Of a stretch of 64,000 nucleotides of DNA, positions 52,759 through 62,929 are shown piece by piece; positions within the stretch are counted from its first letter, which is position 1; each line of letters opens with the position of its first letter. The position numbers and the translations under genes were made by a program. Below the pieces are notes generated by a model, which ran no database searches, was not told where the DNA came from, and worked only from the letters and a program-made list of their open reading frames with translations. Source of the stretch: Spizellomyces punctatus DAOM BR117 (lineage: Eukaryota > Chytridiomycota > Chytridiomycetes > Spizellomycetales > Spizellomycetaceae). The stretch covers positions 1,275,299-1,339,298 of the forward strand of contig NW_015971537.1 in NCBI RefSeq assembly GCF_000182565.1, written 5' to 3'.

Positions 52759-54674
52759 ATGGACTCACGCAACGCTCCCCGTCCTCTGGCGAGCGNNNNN
52801 NNNNNNNNNNNNNNNNNNNNNNNNNNNNNNNNNNNNNNNNNNNNNNNNNNNNNNNNNNNNNNNNNNNNNNNNNNNNNNNNNNNNNNNNNNNNNNNNNNNN
52901 NNNNNNNNNNNNNNNNNNNNNGGTCGTCACAACCGCCACTACATCATCATCACAGGGTATGCGGTTCCTCCTCCACAAGCACAACAGGCCTACAGGCCTC
53001 TCTCGCCTCAACAGATTGCCGCTGCCCAACATTATCCCCAGTATGGCCATCCCCAGCAAATTCAACCCGCGCATACCGCCCCCGCAGCCGGCATACCAAA
53101 CACAGTGGGATGATTCCCGCATCTGAATCCGATGGAACTGTCGTTGAAGACACCCCTGAAGCGCGAGCGGGTCCCGCTTTCCGTGGTGCGCGTCAAGAGA
53201 CGGATCCAAAGGCCATTGGTGGATCAAGGAGTAACCCAAATGTGCCAGGCATGTCGTATGCCCTCCTCGAAGAAACGGGAGAGCGCACAAACAAGGGAAA
53301 CACCAAATTCATCATGGCCATTTTGGCTGAAGCTTGGCTCTTTCACTTGATTTTTATTCTGGGTGGGACCTTTTTGCTGACCTTTTACGCGTGGGACTTT
53401 TCGTACACGGACACGAAATTATGGAACACGTCTTGCTACTGGAAGCTGGGTACGTTTTTTTGCTTGCAGGTAATTGAAATGAAATGAAATCTAATGCTTT
53501 TTATTAAACAGGCTGGCTGTTTCCTTTCCCTTACACACTGATTTGCTTTTTCGGCTTGGTCTTGCCCTTTCGCACACCAAAGTTTCTCTACGACACGGAT
53601 ATGCCCAAGCGTCGCGTAGACAATTTATACATTCTCACAGTCACAAAAGGTGACAACCGAGAAGCTGTCTACCGTGCCTGGAACGCCCACAAGCATTTGG
53701 AGCGCTTGCACCCTTGTGTTCGTGTCCACGTGTTGACCGACGAGCCCTACTTTTTCGAAAACCTGAATTGTTACACGTGCCCAAAGAGCTTCCGTACCGC
53801 CAACAGCAAGTACAAGGCCCGTGCCCTCGAATGGTACCGTCAAACTATGCGCTTTACAGAGCACGACTGGGTTCTCCACTTGGACGAAGAGTCTGTTATT
53901 GACGACGAGTCGGTCAAGCGCGTGCTTGAATTCATTTGGTACGAACGCGAGTGCACGTGGGGTCAAGGCGTCATCATGTACAACCAGTACCGCTACTGGT
54001 CCAACTGGATCTTTACTGTTGCCGATGCCATCCGTGTCGGAGACGACTTGAGTCGTTTCCACCTCCAGTACACGTACTTTAGGCGTCCTATTTTCGGTGC
54101 TCACGGTTCCTTCTTGTTGACAAATGGTCTCGTTGAAAACTCTGTTACATGGGATTTGGGCTCCTTGACCGAAGATTTCCAATTTGCCGTCCATGCATGG
54201 GAAATGGGTTACAAGTGCGGAAAAGTTCCCGGCATCATTCGTGAACAGTCTCCCATGGACTTGATTGGATTCTTGAAGCAGCGTCGTAGGTGGTATGTCG
54301 GTATTCGCCGTCTCCCTGCCTTTTTGCCCAAACTCTGGAGTTTCTTTTGGACCCTCGGTATCTTTTGTCTATTTTGCACGATTGCCTCGATCCCGCTCGG
54401 TATTTGGCTCGCCAAATCGATTGACGGTGAAAGCGGCAACGACACACCACGGTGGTTTGGCCTCCTCAAGGACTTTTCCTTTGTCGTATTTGTTTACCTG
54501 TACCTGATTGGCATTATTACTCAAGACTTGGACAAAAAGGTCAATCCCATTATGGCCTTGATCCATATCCCCGCAACCCTGATTCTCCAATATGTAGCGG
54601 GTATTTTGGAAGCACTGAGTGTGGCATATGGTATCATTTTCCCGCCCGCTGACTTTGATGTCATTAAAAAATAG
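52759..54674 (+). CDS. GT2 membrane glycosyltransferase, Egghead/CPS1-like (assembly gap and possible frame break near start)
   Basis: Exons 52759-53449 and 53512-54674 are joined across a 62-nt intron (KLG/WLFPFPY). The catalytic part is clear: a pair of hydrophobic segments (LFHLIFILGGTFLLTFYAW; FPFPYTLICFFGLVLP), nucleotide-sugar site LTVTKGDN, acceptor DxD-type HLDEESVIDDES, the catalytic Asp in LTEDFQF, and the processive-type QRRRW box, then three to four C-terminal membrane helices. Egghead transfers mannose from GDP-mannose to glucosylceramide in invertebrates. The fungal CPS1 group with the same layout makes surface polysaccharide; which donor and product apply here cannot be told. 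After twelve residues the sequence is interrupted by 126 unknown bases (52796-52921). Just after the gap the most protein-like frame (Pro/Gln/Tyr-rich, GYAVPPPQAQQAYRPLSPQ) is not the frame that reads into the enzyme, so the N-terminus is unreliable. Confidence 0.85.
52796..52921. other. Assembly gap (126 N)
   Basis: Run of undetermined bases inside the first exon of the GT2 gene. Its true length is unknown, so the reading frame across it cannot be inferred. Confidence 1.
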
Positions 54675-55620
54675 TTGTGTGTGTGTGTGTGATTTATATT
54701 AAGTGTGGACTAGGATGGGATCTTTTATTATCTAGTAGTTTGGGAATTGTAGGTAGAGGGACAAAAAAAATGTATTTGATAAATAGGGGACGTCTTGAAA
54801 CATAGGACATTATTAATGCCTGATAATGACTGTTGAGACTGTTTTTTGCATTGACGATACCTCTCTCTGTGCAATGGAGCGAATATCTGTGTTAGATATG
54901 GGGACGTCAAGAACCAACGGATCCCCATTTCCCAACGTTTAGAGGCAGAAAGCTCTAGGGAGTAGATGCGGCGAACAGTGTTGGAAGATCGAGAAGTAAC
55001 CCCAGCACTACAAACAAGCCATGATGTGTCTCAAAGAATCCCTTGTGATTAAGGCAATGAATCATTCAGTCCTTACAGGGATCGATTGGAAAGTTACGAC
55101 ACGCTATTCGTTCATTCTCAACACTGAAAATCTTGATAGAAAATCCAAGCCCATACCCAACCAAACCCTAAAATAAAACAAAAATCCCTTCCTAATCATC
55201 GAAAAAATTATGAACGATAAAACTGTAGCTTTTTAAAGAGTCACATTGCAAGATCACACTACCAAAACGGTCCGGTTTCTTCATTACCCTTTTACGGTTT
55301 CTCCGCGATATGGAATGAAACAACTGTATAACGAATCATGTCATATGAATGATCACCTCAACTCTTCCTGGGCTGATGTTAACGGATTTTTTATTGGTGT
55401 CAAGGTTTAGTTTTAGTCAGTGATGATATCTAAGCTATAGACCTTTAACAGATACCTACATCACCAAAAGTTTTTAATTTTATGTATCGTAGACAAAACC
55501 AAAACATGACCCTTGTTGTCGTGTAGAAGCTGAAATGCCCAATGTTGATAGGAACTTTTAACACGATCTAAGGTGTTAAAGACGTGAATATGGAATATGT
55601 CTGTTGGATTGTTTCAACAT
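54675..55620. other. Intergenic region, nothing recognised
   Basis: AT-rich spacer downstream of the GT2 gene, starting with a short GT repeat (54676-54691). It leads to the tRNA gene. No open frame of note. Confidence 0.6.
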
Positions 55621-55693
55621 GGGGAATTAGCTCAAATGGTAGAGCGCTCGCTTAGCATGCGAGAGGCACGGGGATCGATACCCCGATTCTCCA
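55621..55693 (+). tRNA. tRNA-Ala (AGC anticodon)
   Basis: A 73-nt cloverleaf without intron. The acceptor stem GGGGAAT pairs with ATTCTCC and includes a G3-U70 pair, the identity mark read by alanyl-tRNA synthetase. The D arm is TAGCTCAAATGGTAGAGC. The anticodon stem CTCGC/GCGAG encloses loop TTAGCAT with anticodon AGC at 55654-55656. The T arm CGGGG/CCCCG holds loop ATCGATA. A and B boxes for RNA polymerase III are inside the gene. Confidence 0.97.
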
Positions 55694-56275
55694 CTCCCTT
55701 CGCTCATCATCGCCATCTTTTTTCGCTAGCCTCACCATTGTCAACATGTTGACCCTTATGGGACTAGTTTTCTGTTTTGATAAACAGAAAGAATTGTAGA
55801 GCGCTTGCATTCTTGATAAGACGCAAAGTACAGGCAGGATTCAGCAAAAAGGGATCGATAGGCTGATGATCCCAGCCTTTATTGGCTTCACAGTGATGTG
55901 TTGTTTGCTTGTTTTCGATGGCTTCTGCGTATGGTCCAGCGTGGAATGTTTCGCATGAGAGACTCCCTGGTGTTGCAGGTCTATGTATGCAAGTGTCAAT
56001 CTTCGTCGAACAAGATGTACCTGCGTTTGGGAAATATAGATTATGAGATCTGAAATGGGATGTATGTACTAAGTGTAAAGGGAATGCTATGGAACTCTTT
56101 TTTCTTTGCCGTCCGTGTTTCGCATATGTTTAAAAAAAAAAGTAATATCATAGTTGGATTACAAAAGAAAATGGTGGGACTATGTTAGAAATGCCTATAT
56201 GAAACTATTCTACATCCGAAATTTGCGCATTTTAACGATGGTAACCACACATGTGCATGTGGTCAATATGCATCA
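55694..56275. other. tRNA-WDR89 spacer with two small palindromes
   Basis: Besides the T6 terminator it holds a 14-bp perfect palindrome GTCAACATGTTGAC (55740-55753) and a hairpin with stem TTTCTGTTT/AAACAGAAA and loop TGAT (55769-55790). Neither has a known role here. No gene is seen. Confidence 0.6.
55718..55723 (+). terminator. RNA polymerase III terminator of tRNA-Ala
   Basis: Run of six T on the coding strand, 24 bases past the tRNA 3' end, as expected for polymerase III termination. Confidence 0.8.
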
Positions 56276-57524
56276 CTATGCATTTCGCCAAAAACAAACC
56301 TTGCCGTCTTCTCCACCAGAGACTAACCGACCCCCCTATAGAAAAAAAAAATCATCAACATTCACACTACCAATCTCACAAAATATCACAAAAAAACCTC
56401 GTACAAAAGTTTACTTACCCCAACATCCCAAAGCACCCCTCTCACAATATCACTATGCCCCCCATTCAACGTATGCACCAACTCCAATCCCCCCATCCCA
56501 ACATTCAATGCACACATATTCCCAGATTGGTCCCCACCGACCACAAATAACCTCTCACCATGCGGATCATAGGTGGCATCAATACAGTACTCTAAAGCCG
56601 CCAATTCAGACGCCCCACGCACGTCCCCGTATTCTCGTACCGTGTCTCCAGTCATGGTATACAATGAGAGCGTCTCCATGTGTGATAGGGCATACAAGTA
56701 CGTCCCCCCCGGTCCAAAAAACCCAATCTTTGAAATTGAATCGGATTTGAATACGTGTTCTAGGGCGTCGTCTTCTGTTGGTGTTGTCAAAGCGTATAAA
56801 CACATTAACCCATCCGTAGATCCACTTGCAAGTGCCGTTGGATGCGTTGGGTGGAATTTGATTTGGGTAATATCGTCGGAATGGCATTCTGTGAATTCTG
56901 TCAAAGGTGTTGGGCCTCCGCGGATGTCCCTGTTTTTTTGATGTTCGTTAGGATAATGGTGATGTTGGATTGTTTTTTTGTGCAGCAATTGTTTACCATA
57001 TACAGATTTTGGCGTCTTCACCAACGAGTTCTGTTCCCTATTAAAAATAAACGAAAATTGGCACATGGAAAGTATAAGGTTTACATGAAAGGAGTACGTA
57101 CCGCAGCTACCATCGTTTGCGAAGAATTAACATCCAAACTCAAAACAGGTGCACCCGCTACAACCAAAAAAAACAACCACTTGTTAACAACAACACTCCC
57201 ATTTCCTCTCACACACAAAAAAAAACAAGAATCACCTTGAAACCTCTTTGAACATTTCCCCTCCCGCACATCCCACACACTAACCTCATCCCCCCCACAC
57301 CAAACAACATTATCCCGCTTATCAAACACAGCCTCCTTGATTCCTCCCACATTTATTCCACCCACATGCTCACTCGTAGTCGCATCATAGAGGTGGACTG
57401 TCCCGCATGATGTTGGTGCGGCGAGGAGGGTGCCGTCGGGGGAGATGAGGATGGAGAGAACGTAGGAGGTGGTTGGATTGTGGGTTTTGATAAGGTGGAA
57501 GGGAGTGTATGGTGGGGACGTCAT
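56276..57524 (-). CDS. WD40-repeat protein, WDR89-like
   Basis: Five exons (57236-57524, 57102-57157, 56997-57037, 56419-56929, 56276-56335) give 318 residues. The chain is made of WD40 blades: VLSILISPDGTLLAAPTSCGTVHLYD, AVFDKRDNVVWCGGDEVSVWD, VLSLDVNSSQTMVAA, GEDAKICIWDIRGG, the DDITQIKFHPTHPTALASGSTDGLMCLY block that is typical of WDR89, and a final blade GRLVSGGEDGKVCFW. Size and blade order match WDR89, a small eukaryotic seven-bladed propeller of poorly known function. The last exon is only 60 nt but completes the final blade and the stop. It shares a 315-bp upstream region with the small plus-strand frame that follows. Confidence 0.88.
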
Positions 57525-57839
57525 TGTCGACACGTAAAAGTGATCTAAGGAAAACTCCGTTGGTGAAAGGAAGCATCTAAAATGACACGTGATACCACGT
57601 GGATGGTAGCTGGATGCTTGTGGTTGAGGAACTTTGGAATATGATATTTGGTTGTTTGGGATGTTTGGTGCTGAGACTGTTAAAGATGTTACAAAGTGTT
57701 TTTGCATTGTTCATGTCTGTTTTGTTTGTTGCAGTCATTGCTGTCTGCCGAAAATATCTCGATTGCAATAGTTTTGTTGAAATCCAAGCAGAATCTAAAA
57801 CTATGAAAAACAACCCGCGACATGCCGTAATCAAACTAA
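57525..57839. other. Bidirectional promoter region
   Basis: Short spacer between WDR89-like (-) and the small unknown plus-strand frame. No sequence signal stands out. Confidence 0.5.
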
Positions 57840-57905
57840 ATGGTCCTGGCCAAACTCCGCTACGAAACACACTCGTTCAAGCTCCATTCTCAAACTTATC
57901 CCATC

Positions 57906-58265
57906 ATGTCCACCCTAACACCCACCGCACCAACAACCTTACCCCCCACAACCCCGCGAACCCGCAAAACCCTCCCCCCCTCCCCCCCGTCCGACTCTTC
58001 CACTCCCCTCTACACAACAACCACCATCGCCCCCGCCCCTCAAACCAGCACACACACTCTAACCCTCCTACCCAACCGTACACTCGTTATCGACACGGTA
58101 CCCAAAAAACGACTCTCGGAGAAATGGACTCGGGAGTCTCGTATGAATCCTACGCGGCGGATCGTCAATTGGGAGGATATTGAGGAGGTGCGGGATTTTG
58201 TTGTGGAGGTTTTTGGGGTGGGTGTTTGGGAGAGGGTTTGTGAGGTTGTTGGGGTGGTTGTGTAG
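57906..58265 (+). CDS. Small protein of unknown function
   Basis: Single open frame of 119 codons from ATG 57906; an in-frame ATG at 57840 would add 22 residues. I do not recognise it. The first half is Thr/Pro/Ser-rich and looks disordered. The second half looks folded, with LTLLPNRTLVIDTVPKKRLSEKW followed by NWEDIEEVRDFVVEVFGVGVWERVCEVVG. The alternation of charged and hydrophobic residues there supports a real protein, but base composition changes from C-rich to G-rich along the frame, so chance translation is possible. Confidence 0.45.
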   Translation: MSTLTPTAPTTLPPTTPRTRKTLPPSPPSDSSTPLYTTTTIAPAPQTSTHTLTLLPNRTLVIDTVPKKRLSEKWTRESRMNPTRRIVNWEDIEEVRDFVVEVFGVGVWERVCEVVGVVV

Positions 58266-58953
58266 TTTCTTTGAGGTTTTAATGGGGTTTATTTGGAATA
58301 TGAGTTTTGTTGTCGGTTTTGGAGAAAATTGAACGCTTTGGGATATTCCTTTTCTCGTCTCTTTTTTTTAATTGTTTTGGTTCGCTCAAGCATTTATCAA
58401 CTTATGATTTTGGATATTTGGGGAATTGAAAAAGTTCTTTCGAGTTTTCTGTTTTGGTCGCTAATTATCCAACCACGTAGAAATCGCATTGAAATGATTG
58501 GTTTTGCATGCATGTGTGTTCCACCTAGGACCCTCCATATTCTTTCTAGCATTGTAAGGAAATCATAACACGGTCACTGCCGTTCCACTCTCTGAGGACC
58601 TCTCTCGTGGCCGTCAGTGAGCGTCACTCGGAGTAGTCATTGGGCATTACTTGAGAGTGCAGAGTTAATCGCTCACTACCACGCATATGACTGCCCACCG
58701 CAACCAATTTGCTAATGATTATTCAAGCGTTGAACACTGGTTGCGAATATTCATTACGCCTAATCAACCATGTTTTTCAAAGTCCATGCTAGTGTATATA
58801 AAAGTGCGTGGATTCGAGGGGAAATGTAGCACGGCTGCCAGCGAAGTGTGCAAGGACGTACACGTGATGGATTACGTGTCCCCACGTCCGGACAATCAGA
58901 CAAGATCCTCACAAACAACTACGATAACTTTCAAGCTTGAACTTTTCTTAACC
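58266..58953. other. Intergenic region upstream of ORC5
   Basis: T-rich in its first part. A TATATAAAA at 58795-58803 lies about 150 bp before the ORC5 ATG and may be its TATA element. No gene is seen. Confidence 0.5.
58795..58803 (+). promoter_or_regulatory. Possible TATA element of ORC5
   Basis: TATATAAAA about 150 bp upstream of the ATG at 58954. Assigned by motif and distance only. Confidence 0.4.
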
Positions 58954-60621
58954 ATGACCGACCCGTCCTTTCCCGCTCCCTCCCCTCCACCAGATATATA
59001 CACCCTCTTCCCAGGCCGAAAATCTCAGATCGATGCTCTTCTTCCTATCCTCACCCATGTAAGTCGTTCTCTCCCACATGCACGAATATATCCAAAACTT
59101 GAACACCATTTCTTTAGCCAACCCTTCCCGCCCCACCGACAATCTTTCTCAGCGGCCTCCCTGGAACAGGAAAAACAACTCTCCTAAAATGCGTCCTCAA
59201 GGACGTTTCAAATATGGCGTGGGTGAATTGCGTGGAACGGTTCACGGAGCGATTGGTGTTTGAGGGTATATTGCGGGATTGGGGAGTTGGTAGACGCTGT
59301 GATGGTATTGCAGAGTTTGTTGGGGTTGTAAAGGAGATGGAGACTGAGGAGAAGAGGATTTTGGTATGTTGAGTTTTTTTTCGTTGGTTGTTTTGGAGTG
59401 TTGTTGTTTGTTGGTGAGATGCCTTATTGGCCAAACTCAGGTATTTGACAAGGCGGAACGATTGCGTGATATGTCATCAACACTCCTCCCAGCTCTCATG
59501 CGACTCCCCGAACTCGTACGTTCCCAATAGGATATCTCACGCCTCTCCCTATTTCACTACACTGACACAATCTCGACAATAGGTTCGATTTCCGTTAACC
59601 ATTATCCTCATAACACACCTCACCTGGCCCGATTTCCGTTCCCGCATTGGATCTCTCGACCCATCCTACACTGTCCATTTCCCATCGTACACTAAATCCG
59701 AAACACTGGCCATACTCGCAAAAGACTGTCCACCGACAGAAGATGTCCAATTCTTTGTCTCGTTTGTCGAGATTCTTTATGAAGTGTTTTCAAAGCCTTG
59801 TAGGGATGTACGTGAGCTGCGGTACTTGGTTGCATTATGGTTTCCAAAGTATGTTGAGCCGGTTTTGAATGGCAAAGGTATGTATTGCCTTTTCTTTATG
59901 GTTGATAGGTTCTCGCATGTATTAATGGACCAATGTTAGTAACCCGACAGCAAACCAGCAAACTCTTTGGATTCATCCAACCGCATATCAAAAACGCACT
60001 TCACAGCGTGTATCTCCGAGACGTCTCCAGTCACGAATACCAGAAAACCAGTGTCAAATCCAACCACGGTATGTATATAGGGCATCTTTTGATATGCAGG
60101 AAACTCTGCTGATCATTCCTAAAAGTCTACGACGTGGATTTACCCTACTATACCAAATTCCTCCTCATTGCCGCATTTTTGGCGTCCTATAATCCTCCTC
60201 GGTTAGATGTTCGCTTCTTTTCAAAGGGTGATGTGGGGAGTCGTAAGAAGAAGGGCGGGCGACGAGCGAGGGTATCGAGTGAGGGTGGAAAGGTACGTTT
60301 GTAGTACGAACCAGTATGCATGACACATGTACTAAAAACGCCTTTTTACAGATGCGTCAACAACTCCTTGGTCCAAAAGCCTTCCCCATTGAACGCCTCC
60401 TCGCCATATTCTACAGCATCCTCGAAAATTCTCTAGAGAGCTCTATCGATATTTACCAAGAGATTGCATCCCTCGTATCACTACGACTTTTGGTGCGTGT
60501 TACGACCCCCGATCGCTTGGATGGCGTTAAATGCAAGTGTAATGTAGGATTGGAGTTTGTGAATGCTGTTGCAAAGAGTGTTAAATTTGATGTTGGGAAA
60601 TATTTATTTGATTTTGTGTGA
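58954..60621 (+). CDS. ORC5: Origin recognition complex subunit 5
   Basis: Seven exons (58954-59058, 59118-59363, 59441-59515, 59583-59877, 59940-60068, 60126-60292, 60352-60621) give 428 residues, normal for Orc5. It is an AAA+ subunit of the six-protein complex that marks replication origins and loads MCM helicase in the nucleus. Residues 16-160 carry the ATPase core: [12 protein letters not shown], Walker [10 protein letters not shown], Walker [11 protein letters not shown] and the sensor-like [11 protein letters not shown]. The middle holds [12 protein letters not shown] and [17 protein letters not shown]. The C-terminal winged-helix region includes [20 protein letters not shown], a signature of Orc5, and [15 protein letters not shown] basic insert ([12 protein letters not shown]) lies between them, common in Orc5. 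The gene converges on RPAP2 with 162 bp between stops. Confidence 0.93.
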
Positions 60622-60783
60622 GTTGTGGATTAGGACATTTGTTTTGGGTGTAATACCATACACGATGGGATTTTGGTATTCTTATTAGAAAGTACGAAAA
60701 AAAGTTGACCTATATACATATTGAATCCAATCCCATCCCCTTTGTGCCATGACACACTATTATCAGGGAAACCAGTCAGGCTT

Positions 60784-61148
60784 TTATCCAAATAATTGGA
60801 CAAAAACGTTCAATTCCTCTTCACTGACTCCGCTGGGTTCCAGCATGTCTTTCCACTTGTTTTCCACTTCCTGGGCAAGTAGAACCAATCGGCGGGACAG
60901 CCTAACAAAGAAAGGTATGAGTATCACCACTGACAAGATTGCTACGACCATAACAAACCAAACATACACTTTTATGAAAATAATAGTAAGCACCCATTGT
61001 TCGGCGTGAGATGGCACGGCCATGGTTTCAGAGAGGTACAGCGTGTCAACTAACCCCGATAGATCATCGGTAATGGGCACCGTGATGTGATACTCGCGTC
61101 GAAAAAGGGCATACCTACAACCACAAACATAAAATAAGAAAACCCAAA

Positions 61149-61185
<37 letters not shown>

Positions 61186-62698
61186 AGAAAACAATGTCAA
61201 AACATACGTCGCCAACATCTTTTCCATAAAAATTCCTTTCCGAATCGTCATCCTCTCATCTTCTACCACAGGCCCCCAAGACTCCCCACGCACCCACCCC
61301 CTCGTCCGATCCGTCACCATCCTCCCCAACAACGTCCAAACATTCCCAAAAAGAGACAACGAGACCATTTTTCCAATCGGTTTGGGGTGAAGCCATATTT
61401 GTGGTGTTTGCTCTGTTGTATCGGGTCCAAGGGGTGAATGCGGTGGTGATAACAGTGGGGACTCTATAACGGTTTCAGAAGAAAAGATCCGAGTTGGGGG
61501 GCGGTGTGGGGCGGCTGGGCCTTTGGTGTGATGTCTTGGTGGGCCGTTGGGTGATGCGATTGGGATATCGTGGTCTGTGAGAACAAGATCTTGTAGTTTG
61601 TTTTCAAGGTGCGTGATACCGTCCCCAAGGCTTTGCTCATTAGTTTGGCTTTCAATGTGTTGTGTATCGTTTATTGGTTCAGGTGTGATTGAACTGCCGT
61701 CCAGACGTTCCTTTAATACCATTGTAGAAGGTCTCCCCTTTTTGTCCTTTCGAAATTGCACATGGAATCCTTCAATAGCGTCGTGTTGCGGGCCGATATC
61801 AGCAGGAGGTGTAGGTGGCGTGGGTGGTTCAATGGTTTTTTCTTTCACTACGATGGTGGGGGCGCTCATATTTGGGAGGCGTTGAAGGAGGGTGTGTACG
61901 TAGTTGGTGCGGAGGGTTTTGGGTGATGTGGTGCTTGGTGCGGATTTTGATACTCTTTGTTGGCGGAATTCACTAGTAGTATTGTAAGAGTATTAGGATA
62001 TGGGAATCAGACAGTGGGATCAATGTCCCTTCTTATACCTAAGCGTGTATCCCGTAGGAATGACTTCAACTGGTGGCATGCTACCAAACACACACCATAC
62101 CACATTAGTGACAGCTCCTAGTCAAGAATACTGGCGATGACACTCACCTCTCAAAATTCCTCATATAAACCGGCTCCTCCACCAACTGCGCCTTAAAAAA
62201 CTGACTTGCAGCAAAACAAGTTGATGAACAGAACCTCTTCAATTCGGTCACATCGTATACTTTCTGCTCTGCTCTTGATATACGGTACCGGCCCTTGATA
62301 TCTGCAACTGCTTGATCGCAGAGTGGGTACCCGCATGTCTTGTCGGATACTCGCTCAGTGACAATATCAGTGTAATCGGTTGGTGTTAGGTATTTGGCCT
62401 AGAGGTAAACTAGTCAAGTCTTGATTGTCATCAAGACATTCATCATTGAACGCACCGCTTCAACAAGTAAATCCAAATCGACAGCACCGTCAAAAAGTCG
62501 TTGCTGCCACTCAAATACTCTTTTATCCCACTCCGCTCGAGTCGCAGCCGACTTTGCTATGGACTTTTGCCGATCCGTCAGTTCCTTTTTCTTTCTTGGT
62601 CTCGCGGCACGGGGGCCTGGTGCTCGTCGGGAAGGTCGTGGGGCTGTCACTACATTCTGGGGGTTGGACAGTGGACTTGGAGTGTGGGGTTTGTGCAT
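60784..62698 (-). CDS. RPAP2: RNA polymerase II CTD phosphatase Rtr1/RPAP2 homologue
   Basis: Five exons (62456-62698, 62148-62398, 62039-62080, 61208-61972, 60784-61114) give 543 residues. Rtr1/RPAP2 removes phosphate from Ser5 of the polymerase II tail and helps bring the enzyme into the nucleus. The conserved zinc-binding domain lies near residues 80-165: CGYPLCDQ, then GRYRIS, VYDVTELKRFCSSTCFAAS and QLVEEPVYMR, giving the C-x4-C...C-x3-C cysteine set. The N-terminus is basic and Pro-rich; the centre is disordered. The C-terminal part has HAEQWVLTIIFIK, which fits the conserved tail of RPAP2, and then an unusually hydrophobic run (VWFVMVVAILSVVILIPFFV). That run coincides with a 68-nt segment having intron-like borders, so the last 45 residues are uncertain. 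An A33 run lies in the last intron. Confidence 0.9.
61152..61184. repeat. Homopolymer of 33 A (T33 on the coding strand)
   Basis: Lies inside the last intron of the RPAP2 gene (61115-61207). Its length may be unreliable or variable. Confidence 0.9.
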
Positions 62699-62929
62699 GG
62701 TGAATGATCTACGCTGTTTGCAGTGGGCGAGTGAGCGCCTTATTGGTGACGTTTAAGCTTCTATCATGACTGTGCCCCTAGCGTTGCTTGGCAACCCATG
62801 ACACATCAACAATTCGATTCCGACCCTCCGTTTGGCGGTCTTGGAGTTGAGTTGTAAGGGAAATCGTAACGGAGGAAACGTGGAATTTGGTGCGCTTTTC
62901 TTCTAGAGCGCTTGAAAGCTTACTCGGAA
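62699..62929. promoter_or_regulatory. Short bidirectional promoter, RPAP2 / NAA35
   Basis: The two genes start head to head with 231 bp between their ATG codons, so both promoters must share this piece. No TATA element is visible. Confidence 0.5.
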
